Assembly (NCBI GenBank): GCA_001799575.1
Contig: MGTT01000016.1
Coordinates: 183,401-247,400, forward strand
Reading direction: 5' to 3'
Length of the DNA: 64,000 nt
Source: Elusimicrobia bacterium GWA2_56_46
GTDB taxonomy: Bacteria > Elusimicrobiota > Elusimicrobia > Elusimicrobiales > UBA9959
A model generated the notes under the pieces. The model saw only the letters and a program-made list of their open reading frames with translations, was not told the origin of the DNA and did no database searches. Shown here in pieces: positions 17,278 through 26,396 of this stretch; position 1 is the stretch's first letter; every line of letters begins with the position of its first letter. Made by a program: the position numbers and the translations under genes.

Positions 17278-19134
17278 ATGGAATTGCTGGAAAAGATACG
17301 CGGAGCCAAAGATCTTAAAAAACTGGAAGTTTCCCAGCTTCCGCCGCTGGCCTCGGAGATCCGGTCGGTCATCATACGGAATATCAGCAGAACCGGCGGA
17401 CATCTTGCTTCCAGCCTCGGCGCCGCCGACCTCATCGTCGCCCTGCATTATGTCTATGACACTCCGGAGGACAAAATAGTTTTTGACACCGGGCACCAGA
17501 CTTACGCCCACAAGATCCTCACCGGCCGCGCGGAAAAATTCCAGACCGTGAGGCAGAAAGGGGGGATTTCCGGGTTTTTAAAGCGCTACGAGTCGGAATA
17601 TGACGCTTTCGGCGCCGGACACGCCTCGACGGCGCTTTCCGCCGCCGCCGGCATGGCCGCCGCCCGGGATTATCTCGGCCTGAGCCACAAGGTCGTCGCC
17701 GTAGTGGCCGACGGCTGCATGACGGGCGGAATGGCCTGGGAGGCGATACAGAATATCGGCCAGTTGAGAACGGATATGCTGGTCGTCCTGAATGACAACC
17801 AGATGTTCATTTCCCAGCGGGTGGGACGCCTCGGCAGGATCCTTACCAGGCTTTTAACGCTTGGCACGGTGCAGACGGCGGAGCGGAAAGTGGAGCTGTT
17901 CCTGAACCGGTTCCAGTTCTGGGGCAAAAAGATCCTGAGAGTCGCGAAAAGGGCCCGGGTGCTGTTTTTTCCCGGCATGATCTTCGAAGAGATGGGCTTT
18001 ACGTATTTCGGACCCGTGGACGGCCACAATATTCCGGAACTGACGGAGGTTCTGGGTTACGTGAAAGATCTCAAGGGCCCGGTGCTTCTGCACGTGGTGA
18101 CCAAGAAAGGCAAAGGTTACGAGCCGGCCGAAGCCGAACCGACCGAGTTTCACGGCGCCCCCAAATTCGAGATGGAAACCGGCCTCTCGGTAAAGGATGC
18201 GGCCGGGACGCCGACTTTCACGCGTGTTTTCTCCGATACCATTCTCCGGCTGGCGGAAAAGGATCACAGGATAGCCGCCATTACGGCGGCCATGCCGGAA
18301 GGCACGGGGCTTGACGGTTTCCGGGATAAGTTTCCGAACCGCTATTACGACGTGGGGATAGCCGAAGAACACGCGGTTACTTTCGCCGCCGGCCTGGCCG
18401 CGGAAGGGATCAAGCCAGTGGCGGCGATCTATTCTTCTTTCATGCAGCGTTCTTTCGACCAGGTGATGCACGATATCTGCCTGCAGAAATTGCCGGTCGT
18501 TATAGCCATGGATCGCGCCGGCCTGGTGGGGGAGGACGGCCCCACCCATCACGGCGTTTTCGACATCGGCCTTTTCAGGATGCTGCCGGATCTCGCCGTC
18601 ATGGCTCCCGCCGACGAGGACGAACTCCAGCATATGCTTTATACCGCCCTGGAGCTTAATATGCCCGTTATGCTGCGGTATCCGCGCGGCAGGGGCTTCG
18701 GGGTGAAGATGGCGGCCGAATTCAAGCGCCTGCCGCTGGGCAAAGGCCGCCTCCTTTCCAGGGGCCGGGACGTAAATATCCTCGCCATAGGAAACCGGGT
18801 GCATCCCGCCGTGGAAGCGGCGGAGCTGCTCAAAGCCAGGGGCGTGGATGCCGGCGTGGCCGATATGCGGTTTATCAAGCCCCTGGACGGCGGGCTGGTA
18901 AAGGAGCTGGCGGGCCTGGGCCGGCTGGTGACCGTTGAGGACAACGCGCTTGAAACCGGTTTCGGTTCCGCCGTGCTTGAATATCTGAACGAAAATGCGA
19001 TACAATCCAACCTCCTGAGGCTGGGTATTCCGGACCGGTATATAGAGCAGGGCCGCCCCGACGAACTCTATGAGGATCTGGGACTTTCCTCCGGAAAGAT
19101 GGCCGACAAGATCGCAGAGTGGTTAAGGAGCTAA
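17278..19134 (+). CDS. dxs: 1-deoxy-D-xylulose-5-phosphate synthase
   Basis: 618 residues, the usual length. The enzyme uses thiamine diphosphate to join pyruvate and glyceraldehyde 3-phosphate, the first step of the MEP pathway. Visible marks are GHQTYAHKILTGR near residue 80, the thiamine/Mg site ADGCMTGGMAWEA with the NDNQM that follows, the transketolase pyrimidine-binding motif DVGIAEEHAVTFAAGLA near 360, and DRAGLVGEDGPTHHG with the expected His residues. The ATG is preceded by AGGGG. Slight variants (GCMTGG for GALTGG) are within the family range. Confidence 0.96.
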   Translation: MELLEKIRGAKDLKKLEVSQLPPLASEIRSVIIRNISRTGGHLASSLGAADLIVALHYVYDTPEDKIVFDTGHQTYAHKILTGRAEKFQTVRQKGGISGFLKRYESEYDAFGAGHASTALSAAAGMAAARDYLGLSHKVVAVVADGCMTGGMAWEAIQNIGQLRTDMLVVLNDNQMFISQRVGRLGRILTRLLTLGTVQTAERKVELFLNRFQFWGKKILRVAKRARVLFFPGMIFEEMGFTYFGPVDGHNIPELTEVLGYVKDLKGPVLLHVVTKKGKGYEPAEAEPTEFHGAPKFEMETGLSVKDAAGTPTFTRVFSDTILRLAEKDHRIAAITAAMPEGTGLDGFRDKFPNRYYDVGIAEEHAVTFAAGLAAEGIKPVAAIYSSFMQRSFDQVMHDICLQKLPVVIAMDRAGLVGEDGPTHHGVFDIGLFRMLPDLAVMAPADEDELQHMLYTALELNMPVMLRYPRGRGFGVKMAAEFKRLPLGKGRLLSRGRDVNILAIGNRVHPAVEAAELLKARGVDAGVADMRFIKPLDGGLVKELAGLGRLVTVEDNALETGFGSAVLEYLNENAIQSNLLRLGIPDRYIEQGRPDELYEDLGLSSGKMADKIAEWLRS

Positions 19135-19144
19135 GGAGAACACC

Positions 19145-20035
19145 GTGCCCGCAAAAATAAACCTTAAAGAACAGTCGCTCAAGCTTACCAAGTCCCACGC
19201 TTACAGGAAAGCCTATACCGACGCGACTTTTTTAAGCAAGGACGAACTGCGCCCCGTCAGGCTGCAGCTCGAACTGCTTAAAACCGAGATGGCTCTGGCC
19301 GAGCAGGGAATCAAATCCACGGTGGTCGTCTTCGGCAGCGCCCGTATCTGGAGCGAAGAGGAGTCGGCCGCGCGCATAGGCGAGCTTAAAAAACTGGTTC
19401 TTAAGCGCCCCAAGGACGCGGCGCTCCGGTCTAAACTGGCCACCGCGGGAAAGCTGGCGCATTCCTCAAAATACTACGAGGAAGCGCGGAAACTGGCCAG
19501 GCTGGTCTCGGAACAGGGTACGCTCGGCGGCAACAAGCTTATAATTGTCACCGGCGGAGGGCCGGGGATCATGGAAGCCGCTAATCGCGGCGCTTACGAA
19601 GCGGGGGCCAGGAGCGTCGGTTTGAATATCACGCTTCCCCAGGAACAGGGGCCCAATCCTTATGTTTCGCCCGAATTCTGTTTCCGCTTCCATTATTTCG
19701 CGGTCAGGAAAATGCATTTTGTCATGCGGGCGCGGGCGCTGGTGGCGTTCCCCGGCGGTTTCGGCACCATGGATGAGCTTTTTGAGGTTCTGACGCTGGT
19801 TCAGACCGGCAAGAAGCGCCGCCTGCCCATCATCCTGTTCGGCAGAAAATACTGGAACGATGTTATGAATTTCAGGAATATGGCCAAATGGGGCTATATT
19901 TCCTACGAGGATCTGGAGCTCTTCAAATTCGCGGATACCGCCGAAGAGGCATGGGCGATAATCGTGGAATTCTATCTGAAGCATCCCGCGAACGGCAACG
20001 GCGCTTCCGCGCCGGTCACAAGTCACAAGTCATAA
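19145..20035 (+). CDS. LOG-family (TIGR00730) nucleotide phosphoribohydrolase-like protein
   Basis: 296 residues. The Rossmann-like core has VTGGGPGIMEAANRGA (near 138-153) and PGGFGTMDELFE (near 200), the two signatures of LOG proteins, which release bases from nucleoside 5'-monophosphates. An N-terminal helical extension of about 100 residues is longer than in minimal LOG proteins. GTG start at 19145 behind AAGGAG, 10 bases after dxs. Its last codons (PVTSHKS and stop) are encoded by a heptamer tandem repeat, so the native C-terminus may have been changed by repeat insertion. True substrate unknown. Confidence 0.88.
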   Translation: MPAKINLKEQSLKLTKSHAYRKAYTDATFLSKDELRPVRLQLELLKTEMALAEQGIKSTVVVFGSARIWSEEESAARIGELKKLVLKRPKDAALRSKLATAGKLAHSSKYYEEARKLARLVSEQGTLGGNKLIIVTGGGPGIMEAANRGAYEAGARSVGLNITLPQEQGPNPYVSPEFCFRFHYFAVRKMHFVMRARALVAFPGGFGTMDELFEVLTLVQTGKKRRLPIILFGRKYWNDVMNFRNMAKWGYISYEDLELFKFADTAEEAWAIIVEFYLKHPANGNGASAPVTSHKS

Positions 20036-20042
20036 GTCACAG
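20015..20042. repeat. Heptamer tandem repeat GTCACAA, four copies
   Basis: GTCACAA, GTCACAA, GTCATAA and GTCACAG follow each other directly. The third copy supplies the stop codon of the LOG gene. Such short tandem heptamers resemble the STRR sequences of filamentous cyanobacteria. Confidence 0.8.
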
Positions 20043-20066
20043 GTTAGAGGCAGTCGGAGGACTGCG

Positions 20067-21302
20067 GTGGGCGAAAATAACGGAAGCCGGAGGGCCGCGT
20101 TGGCGCTATCCGCAGTCATGACGGCGCTGAGTCTTTGCGGCGCCGCGCTGCTGGCGTTCTATCCTCCGCCCTCGACTTTCGCCCGGCTTTTGCCGGCGGA
20201 CAATCCCTGGGTCAGGGACGGCCGGTTTTCCGTTCCGGTCTGCAACGGGGTGCAGTGCAAATTGTGCCCGTTCGAATGTTTCCTGCCGGAGGGCGCGCGC
20301 GGCCGCTGTAAAGTGCGCGTGAACTACGGCGGGAAGATCAAGACCCTTGTTTATTCCAAGGCGGTTTCCGTCCATCTGGATCCCATAGAGAAAAAACCAG
20401 TCTACCATCTTTATCCAGGCAGCCTGATCTATTCGCTGGCCTCCCCGGGCTGCAACCTACGGTGCAAAGCCTGCCAGAACTGGGAGATCTCGCAGATCTA
20501 TCCGGAGCAAGCCGATAAAACGACGCTTGTGCCGGAGCGGCTGGATCTAAAAACGGACAGCGCTTCCGGCCGCGTTTACGGCGAACTGAAACAGAAGGAA
20601 GTTGCGACGCTTTCGCCGGAAGAGATAGTTTCCTGCGCCCTGGCCACGCGCTCCCGGGCCATCGCCTACACTTATTCCGAGCCGGCGGTTTTTTATGAAT
20701 ATATGTACGACACGGCCCGCCTGGCCAGGAAAAAGGGCCTGAAAAACGTAATGGTGAGCGCCGGGTATATCAACCGGGAGCCGCTTGAAGAACTGCTGGA
20801 GTATATGGACGTGGTGAAAATAGACCTGAAAGGCTTCGACGAGCGGTTTTACGGCGAGTATGTCGGAGGCGGACTTGAGCGGGTAAAGGACACTCTCAGG
20901 ACCCTGAAGAAAAACGGCGGCCTCTTCGAGATCGTCAACCTGGTCGTGCCGGGCTTAAACGACGGCAAAGAAAGTATCAGGGCCATGACCGCGTGGATAA
21001 GAAAGGATCTTGGCGCCGATGTCCCGCTTTTTTTTTCGCGTTTTTCGCCCAATTACCGGCTGGCCAGCATAGCGGCCACGCCCGTGGAGACGCTTACACG
21101 GGCGCGTGACGAGGCGCTGAAGCAGGGTCTCAAATATGTATATGTGGGGAACGTTCCGGGGCACGCGGGGGAAAACACTTATTGCCCGGTCTGCGGGAGG
21201 ATCCTGGTGCGGCGCTACGGTTACGCCGTGCTGGAAAACCGGCTGACGCCCGCCGGCGGCCGCTGTCCCCACGACGGAACCAGGATCCCCGGGATCTGGT
21301 AA
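20067..21302 (+). CDS. amrS: AmmeMemoRadiSam system radical SAM enzyme
   Basis: 411 residues. The cluster motif CNLRCKACQNW (CxxxCxxC, near residue 128) and the N-terminal Cys-rich stretch CNGVQCKLCPFECFLPEG are typical of AmrS. The C-terminal portion adds another Cys pair (YCPVCGR). Unusually, residues ~8-35 form a hydrophobic segment (ALSAVMTALSLCGAALLAFY), suggesting membrane attachment or export. GTG start behind CGGAGG at 20056. The partner AmrB-AmrA fusion starts seven bases after the stop. The biochemical role of this three-part system is still poorly defined. Confidence 0.92.
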   Translation: MGENNGSRRAALALSAVMTALSLCGAALLAFYPPPSTFARLLPADNPWVRDGRFSVPVCNGVQCKLCPFECFLPEGARGRCKVRVNYGGKIKTLVYSKAVSVHLDPIEKKPVYHLYPGSLIYSLASPGCNLRCKACQNWEISQIYPEQADKTTLVPERLDLKTDSASGRVYGELKQKEVATLSPEEIVSCALATRSRAIAYTYSEPAVFYEYMYDTARLARKKGLKNVMVSAGYINREPLEELLEYMDVVKIDLKGFDERFYGEYVGGGLERVKDTLRTLKKNGGLFEIVNLVVPGLNDGKESIRAMTAWIRKDLGADVPLFFSRFSPNYRLASIAATPVETLTRARDEALKQGLKYVYVGNVPGHAGENTYCPVCGRILVRRYGYAVLENRLTPAGGRCPHDGTRIPGIW

Positions 21303-21309
21303 GAATAAT

Positions 21310-22821
21310 ATGAAAAATACCACGCTGGTATTTACGGTCGTTATGTTCGGCATCTGCGCGTTGGCTTCCGCGCGTGAGCCGGCGTTCGCCGGAAAGTTTT
21401 ATCCGGCGGATAAAAAGGAACTTGCCGCGTTCGTGGATTCGGCCCTTGCTAAAGGGGAGATTCCCGGGTTGCGGGGTGCGGTTCGCGGCGTTATCGTTCC
21501 TCATGCCGGGTACCCTTTTTCCGGGGGCATCGCCGCCTACGCCTATAAAGCCATAAGCGACGATTACGAACTGGTAGTGATCCTGGGCGCGGGGCATACT
21601 GTTAATGTAAAGGGCGCGGCGCTCCTGGCCGGAGGTTATTACGAAACGCCCTTGGGCAGAGTGCCCATAGACGAGAAAATTTCCGCCGAACTCATCAAGG
21701 CCAGCCCGCTTTTTGAAGACCTCCCGGCCGCGCACGCGAACGAACATTCCGTGGAAGTGCAGCTGCCCTTTCTCCAGCGCCGTATAAAAAAACCTTTCAA
21801 ACTCGTGGCGGCGGTGCTTAACAACGCCGCCCCGGACGACCTTGCGGCCATAGGCCGGATCCTGGGCAAAAAACTCAAAGGCAGGAAAGCCCTGCTGGTC
21901 GTTTCCACCGATCTTTCGCATTATCCGAAGCATGAAGACGCGCTTCTGGCGGACAACACGCTGGCGCTGGCCATAAAGACTATGGAGCCCGGGTATTTTT
22001 GGCTGGCCAACCGGATCCTGCTTTCAAAAGGGGTTCCGGAACTCGCCACCTGCGCCTGCGGCGAAGCGGCCGTGACGGCGGCCATGGCCGCGGTGAACGA
22101 ACTCGGCCCCTCGCGGTTCGTGGAACTTAAATACGGAGATTCCCATACCCAGGCCCCGCACTTTGGCTCTTTCGGAAAAAGTGCGGGGCAGGCGCCGGAT
22201 CTTGCCGGCCCCGAAAGAGTGGTGGGCTATCTGGCCGGGGCTTTTGTCGCGGCTGACAAGGCGGCGGCGGGAAAAATAGATCTCCGTCCGGAACAGAAAA
22301 AAATATTGCTGGGCGCCGCCAGAGAAGAGATCTCAAACAGGCTGCTGGGGAAGAAAACGCCGTCCGGCGGGCTTTCGAAAGATTATGCGTTCAATCTGCC
22401 GGGCGCGGTTTTTGTGACGCTTACCGAAAGCGGGGCGCTGCGCGGCTGCGTGGGCACGATAGAGCCGCGGATGACCCTGCTGGACGCCGTGCGCTACGGC
22501 GCCGCCGCGGCGGCTTTTGAGGACACGCGCTTTAAACCTCTTGAGAAAGAGGAGCTGAAAAAAATAAAAGCGGAGATCTCCATCCTCTCCCCGCTCAGGA
22601 AAGCTGCGGGCGCCGTCGAAATAATTCCGCACAAGCAGGGCGTTGTTATTGTCAGGGACGGTCATTCCGGGCTGTTCCTGCCGCAGGTCTGGGAGCAGAT
22701 ACCCGATAAAGAGGCTTTTTTAAGCGAGTTGTGTTCCCAGAAAGCCGGGCTTGAGCGGAATTGCTGGCGGGATAAAAAAACCGCTCTCTACGTCTTTACC
22801 GTGGATTCGTTCTCCGAGTAA
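21310..22821 (+). CDS. AmrB (Memo)-AmrA (AMMECR1) fusion with signal peptide
   Basis: 503 residues. A signal peptide (1-22, ending ALASA) precedes a Memo-like domain at ~25-300 (FAGKFYPAD, VPHAGYPFSG, EHSVEVQLPFLQ, STDLSHY, CACGEAAV, all typical Memo positions) and an AMMECR1 domain at ~325-500 (VFVTLTESGALRGCVGTI). Most genomes encode these as separate cytoplasmic proteins or as an unexported fusion; the signal sequence here implies periplasmic action, matching the hydrophobic N-terminus of AmrS. Its last 34 bases overlap the 3' end of the convergent membrane gene. Confidence 0.9.
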   Translation: MKNTTLVFTVVMFGICALASAREPAFAGKFYPADKKELAAFVDSALAKGEIPGLRGAVRGVIVPHAGYPFSGGIAAYAYKAISDDYELVVILGAGHTVNVKGAALLAGGYYETPLGRVPIDEKISAELIKASPLFEDLPAAHANEHSVEVQLPFLQRRIKKPFKLVAAVLNNAAPDDLAAIGRILGKKLKGRKALLVVSTDLSHYPKHEDALLADNTLALAIKTMEPGYFWLANRILLSKGVPELATCACGEAAVTAAMAAVNELGPSRFVELKYGDSHTQAPHFGSFGKSAGQAPDLAGPERVVGYLAGAFVAADKAAAGKIDLRPEQKKILLGAAREEISNRLLGKKTPSGGLSKDYAFNLPGAVFVTLTESGALRGCVGTIEPRMTLLDAVRYGAAAAAFEDTRFKPLEKEELKKIKAEISILSPLRKAAGAVEIIPHKQGVVIVRDGHSGLFLPQVWEQIPDKEAFLSELCSQKAGLERNCWRDKKTALYVFTVDSFSE

Positions 22822-24905
22822 GGAGCGGATGCAAAGAGGCAAGGCAGCAGTCCGGGCGTGAGCGCCGCCGCGGCCCAGAGCAGCGAGGTTCGCAGCCCCG
22901 CCAGGGGTATGAGCGCCGCGGAGAAGACAAAACCGCCCAGGGCCGCCCCCAGCAGATCCGAATAATAAAGCCGCCCGGCCTCCCCGTCCTGCGCGCCCGC
23001 GACGGCCACGAAATAACCGCCCAGCGCAAGGCCGCCGCCGAAGATCAGGCCCATAAAAAGAAAGAAAAGTCCCGCCGGCGGCATGGCTGCCAGTCCGGGC
23101 GCCCGGAGATAAAGTCCGGCCGTAAGCGCCAGCGCCAGAAGCAGCGCCGCGGCGCGCGCCGTGAGGCGTGGAAGATTTTTAAAAACGGAAGTTCCCGCCG
23201 CCGCTCCCGCCATAAAGCCCGCGAACAATATGCCCAGCTTCCAGTTGAGCTGTCCGCTGTAAGTCTGGAACATGAGCAGGCAGTCCACTTCAAAACCCAT
23301 GGCCCAGAAGCCGGCGAGGAAAACCGCCGCGGCTTTTCTGTCATTGAGCAGCTCCGCCGGCCGCAAAAAGCGGCTTAAAAGCAGGACGAAGATCACGGCG
23401 AGCAGCGCCAGGCCGGTAAGCGCTCCGGGCGAGACGAACATCGCCAGCCACATCTTCCAGAGATAAAAATATGCCGCCGGATCCAGATCCGTGTTGAGCC
23501 GGGGCGCTTTCACTTTTGCCGCCGCGGCCCGCGCCCACTGCCCGCGGTAGGGATCCAGCAGAAAAGGGAAGTTCTCCGGCACGGCGTAAAGGTTGTGTAT
23601 TTTCCTTTGGCGGTACCGGCGCGCGAGCGTCTCCGGCGACAGGTCTATGGCGGAGTCCGACGCCAGAACCGTCAGGATCCCGCCGGGCACAAGTTCCACG
23701 CGCTTAAACGCCGCCGAAACGGAGGCGAGTATCGAAGCGGCGAAATAGGCGCGTTCCGGGGGGAGATAATTTTCCGAGAACGGCAGGGTGAAAACCAGGA
23801 TGCCGCCGCTCCTCAGCGCCGCGGCGGCTTCCCGGAAAAACTCCACGGTGAAAAAACGGTTCGCGGCGGCGTTAAGCGGTTCCGGCGCGGTCTGGAAAAT
23901 AAGGTCGTAAGCGCCCGGACGCTTTTTCAGCAGAAGCCTGGGATCCGTCCGCTCTATCCGCGCGGGTTCCAGACCGGGCCCCGCGTACTTTATAATGAAA
24001 GCGGTTCTGAAACGGTCGGGATCCGAAACCGTAATATTTTTTGCTCCGTGCTTTCCGGCTTCCGCGGCCAGGAGCAGCCCCGCCGGGCCGGCGAAGAGGA
24101 TTTCTTGCGGTTTTTTATGGGCGAGCAGGGGCAGTTGGACGGAGATCTCGGTCTGTTCAGCCGGCGGGAGCTGGGCCAGTATGGTGCCGTCTTCTATAAA
24201 GAGCCTCTGCCCCGGGGAATCCAGAATAGCCAGACGCGAGCCGGTGGTTCTGGCGTAAGCGCGGGCGGTTTTAAAGAGAGTGGGCAGGGCGAAAGGGGGA
24301 ACAAGATGCGCTCCGCCGAAGAAGAGCGCTCCCGCAAGCGCCGCCGGTACCAGCTTTCTGATGTTCAGCAGGGGTGTTCCTGGCGCCGAGAAGATCAGCG
24401 CGAGAGCGGCCAGGCCGCATATCAGCAGCGGGTCCGCCCCCGGAAAAAAAACCGAGTGGAGAAGCGTGAGCAAACCTCCGGCGGCCGCGCCGTAAGTTTC
24501 GGCCCTGTAAAAAGCGAGGCGCTTTTCCGCCAGACCGCGGGCCAGGCATACGCCGTTCGCCAGCGCGGCCGGCAGGGTCAAAAAAAGGCTGAACGCCGTC
24601 AGTTCCAGGAGTCCGGGTATAAGGCCGGGGCTGAGCAGGAGTTCCGCTTTCCTGAAAAGCAGAAGGTTTAACCCGGCGGCCGCCGTGAAGACGGCGCAGG
24701 CGGCCAGAAATCCGCGGGGACTTTCAAGCCTCTTTGCGAGGCGGCCTTTCAATACTAACGCCATTCCCGCCGCGGTCCAGAGCAGCCAGGCCGAGAGGCC
24801 CAGGCCCAGCGCGGTTTCGTGCGCCAGAAGCAGGCCGGAAAGCTCTTTCAGCGTAAAAACCTGCGTGATCAGCGAGAATAGTCCAAGCAGAAAAAAAGCG
24901 GGCAT
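22788..24905 (-). CDS. Polytopic membrane protein with spermidine-synthase-like domain
   Basis: 705 residues. About seven TM helices in the first ~220 residues and seven more from ~500 to the end flank a soluble Rossmann methyltransferase/aminopropyltransferase-like domain (about 225-470; LAILDSPGQRLFIEDG near 230, ILFAGPAGLLLAAEAG for the usual nucleotide loop, YDLIFQTAPEP). This is the 'fused membrane/spermidine synthase' family, whose substrate is generally not known. The glycine loop is degenerate (AGPAG), so aminopropyltransferase activity is doubtful. A divergent gene starts 37 bases away; its 3' end overlaps the AmrBA gene by 34 bases. Confidence 0.8.
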   Translation of the reverse strand: MPAFFLLGLFSLITQVFTLKELSGLLLAHETALGLGLSAWLLWTAAGMALVLKGRLAKRLESPRGFLAACAVFTAAAGLNLLLFRKAELLLSPGLIPGLLELTAFSLFLTLPAALANGVCLARGLAEKRLAFYRAETYGAAAGGLLTLLHSVFFPGADPLLICGLAALALIFSAPGTPLLNIRKLVPAALAGALFFGGAHLVPPFALPTLFKTARAYARTTGSRLAILDSPGQRLFIEDGTILAQLPPAEQTEISVQLPLLAHKKPQEILFAGPAGLLLAAEAGKHGAKNITVSDPDRFRTAFIIKYAGPGLEPARIERTDPRLLLKKRPGAYDLIFQTAPEPLNAAANRFFTVEFFREAAAALRSGGILVFTLPFSENYLPPERAYFAASILASVSAAFKRVELVPGGILTVLASDSAIDLSPETLARRYRQRKIHNLYAVPENFPFLLDPYRGQWARAAAAKVKAPRLNTDLDPAAYFYLWKMWLAMFVSPGALTGLALLAVIFVLLLSRFLRPAELLNDRKAAAVFLAGFWAMGFEVDCLLMFQTYSGQLNWKLGILFAGFMAGAAAGTSVFKNLPRLTARAAALLLALALTAGLYLRAPGLAAMPPAGLFFLFMGLIFGGGLALGGYFVAVAGAQDGEAGRLYYSDLLGAALGGFVFSAALIPLAGLRTSLLWAAAALTPGLLPCLFASAPYSENESTVKT

Positions 24906-24915
24906 ATTTTTGTAT

Positions 24916-24923
24916 ATTATACT
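24916..24923. promoter_or_regulatory. Overlapping divergent -10 elements
   Basis: TATAAT on the minus strand (24921-24916) and TATACT on the plus strand (24918-24923) overlap in the 37-base gap between two divergent starts. No clear -35 is visible for either. The geometry means the two promoters cannot be occupied together, so the two membrane-redox genes may be alternately transcribed. Confidence 0.45.
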
Positions 24924-24942
24924 ATTGTAGAACGGATCCTCT

Positions 24943-26076
24943 ATGACGGATAGAACAAAATTTCAGCCGGCCCTGGCTTTTTCTTTAGCGGTGCTGCTGC
25001 CGGTTCTCTTCTTTTCAAGGCGCATAGCCGGCGCGGAGCTGAATCCCATTTACCCCGTCCTCTGGACGTTATTTACGGCATTGACCGCCTTTTTTATTAT
25101 TTACACCGGCAGGGTTTCTTTTTACCGGAGAATATTCTTTTCCGGACTGGCAGTTTCTTTTCTGGTTCACTTTAAACTGAGTCTTTTGTCCAAGGTCTTC
25201 GCGTCTTCCTGTTTCAAAGACACGCCTTACTGTCATATCGCCATAGCACCTTCTTTTTTCAATTATCTTTATCAGCAATATCTGGCCCTTATGAGCGGAG
25301 ACTGGCGGCTCTGGGGGCCGCTCACCCTGGCGTTTTTGTGGCTTTTTTTTACCCTCGTCATAGGCCGGGCCTGGTGTTCCTGGGCCTGTTTCTACGGGGG
25401 CATAGACGACGGACTTTCCGCTTTACCCAAAAAAGCGCTGGTCAGGAGCGGGTTCCCGGCGGGCTGGTTCCGGGATTTCCCGGCGGCGCTCCTGATCTTC
25501 CTGCTGCTGGTGTCGCTTGCCTATATGCTGCCGGTCTACTGCCTTTGGCTTTGTCCGTTGAAAATGACTTCGGCTTTTCTGGATTCCGGGGACGCTTTTG
25601 TGCGGAAGATCCAACTGGCGCTTATGCTGTTCGCTCTCGCGGTTTTGTTTATCGGCCCGCTTTTGACCAAAAAAAGAACTTTCTGTTCCTTTCTCTGCCC
25701 GTTCGGAGCCTGGCAGGCTTTCTGGGGCCGCATCAATCCGTTCCGCGTGATAGTTGATAACGAGAAATGCGCCGCCTGCGCGGCCTGTCTGGATTCCTGT
25801 CCCATGTACGCTATCAAGGCCGGCCGGGAGGGCAAGCCGGAAATAGCCGCCTATTGCAACCTTTGCGGCGAGTGCCTCCCATCCTGCCGGCGCGGCGGGC
25901 TCCGGTTTTCGGTGTTCGGTATAAAGATCCGGGACGCGCGAACCGGCTTCGGGCGCCTCCTCGATCCGGAGAGCTTTTTTGTTTTCTGCGCCCTGGTTAC
26001 GGCGGGGACATTCGGCGCCCTGTTCGCCCCCGCGGCGTTGAAAGATATCGCTGATTTGCTACGGAGGATATTATGA
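24943..26076 (+). CDS. Membrane polyferredoxin (NapH/CcoG-like 4Fe-4S protein)
   Basis: 377 residues. About six TM helices carry two CxxxCP-type motifs characteristic of the NapH/NosR C-terminal family (RAWCSWACFYGG near 145 and CSFLCPFGAW near 250, plus YCLWLCPLK near 205). Two ferredoxin-type Cys clusters follow (CAACAACLDSCP near 278 and CNLCGECLPSCR near 307). It should move electrons through or along the membrane. The 64-residue zinc ribbon overlaps its stop by four bases. Which donor and acceptor it serves is not shown by the sequence. Confidence 0.85.
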   Translation: MTDRTKFQPALAFSLAVLLPVLFFSRRIAGAELNPIYPVLWTLFTALTAFFIIYTGRVSFYRRIFFSGLAVSFLVHFKLSLLSKVFASSCFKDTPYCHIAIAPSFFNYLYQQYLALMSGDWRLWGPLTLAFLWLFFTLVIGRAWCSWACFYGGIDDGLSALPKKALVRSGFPAGWFRDFPAALLIFLLLVSLAYMLPVYCLWLCPLKMTSAFLDSGDAFVRKIQLALMLFALAVLFIGPLLTKKRTFCSFLCPFGAWQAFWGRINPFRVIVDNEKCAACAACLDSCPMYAIKAGREGKPEIAAYCNLCGECLPSCRRGGLRFSVFGIKIRDARTGFGRLLDPESFFVFCALVTAGTFGALFAPAALKDIADLLRRIL

Positions 26077-26267
26077 AAGATGGGAAATGGGTGGAACCGC
26101 GTTATACCAACAAGGAAATATTCGAGAAGGATTACTCCAAACTTGAACTTTCCGGCACTGAAGTTAAGTGTCCGGGATGCAAACTGCCGGTCGGGCTGAC
26201 GCGGAAGAACGCGATCGGCAAGACGGCCGGCTGGTGCAAGCAGTGCAACCGGGCGGCGACGCTATGA
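26073..26267 (+). CDS. Small zinc-ribbon protein
   Basis: 64 residues. Two CxxC pairs (VKCPGCKLP and WCKQCNR) are spaced as in a zinc ribbon. The ATG overlaps the TGA of the polyferredoxin gene, so translation is coupled and the protein is probably real despite its size. It has no signal peptide. A redox or assembly partner of the polyferredoxin is possible; no function is known to me. Confidence 0.75.
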   Translation: MKDGKWVEPRYTNKEIFEKDYSKLELSGTEVKCPGCKLPVGLTRKNAIGKTAGWCKQCNRAATL

Positions 26268-26370
26268 CCATAGCGCAAAGCGCTATGGTCGCCATAGGCC
26301 ATAGGCTTTAGGCCATACGCAGAAAAAAATCCGTGTCTGCGTACGGCATATGGCCTATGGCGTATGGCAG
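26266..26370. repeat. Long compound hairpin built from CCATAGGC-like words
   Basis: GACCATAGCGC (26266-26276) pairs perfectly with GCGCTATGGTC (26280-26290). A second, longer hairpin has GCCATACGCAG (26312-26322) against CTGCGTACGGC (26337-26347), and its outer arms (26291-26305 with 26348-26364) are made of repeated GCCATAGGCCATA words. It fills the gap between the zinc-ribbon and CcdA-like genes. Confidence 0.8.
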
Positions 26371-26396
26371 ATAAATAATTCCGCTTTACCGTCAAG

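Noticed and set aside
17854..19005. 383-codon open frame antisense to dxs
   Set aside because: The sense strand encodes an unmistakable full-length DXS.
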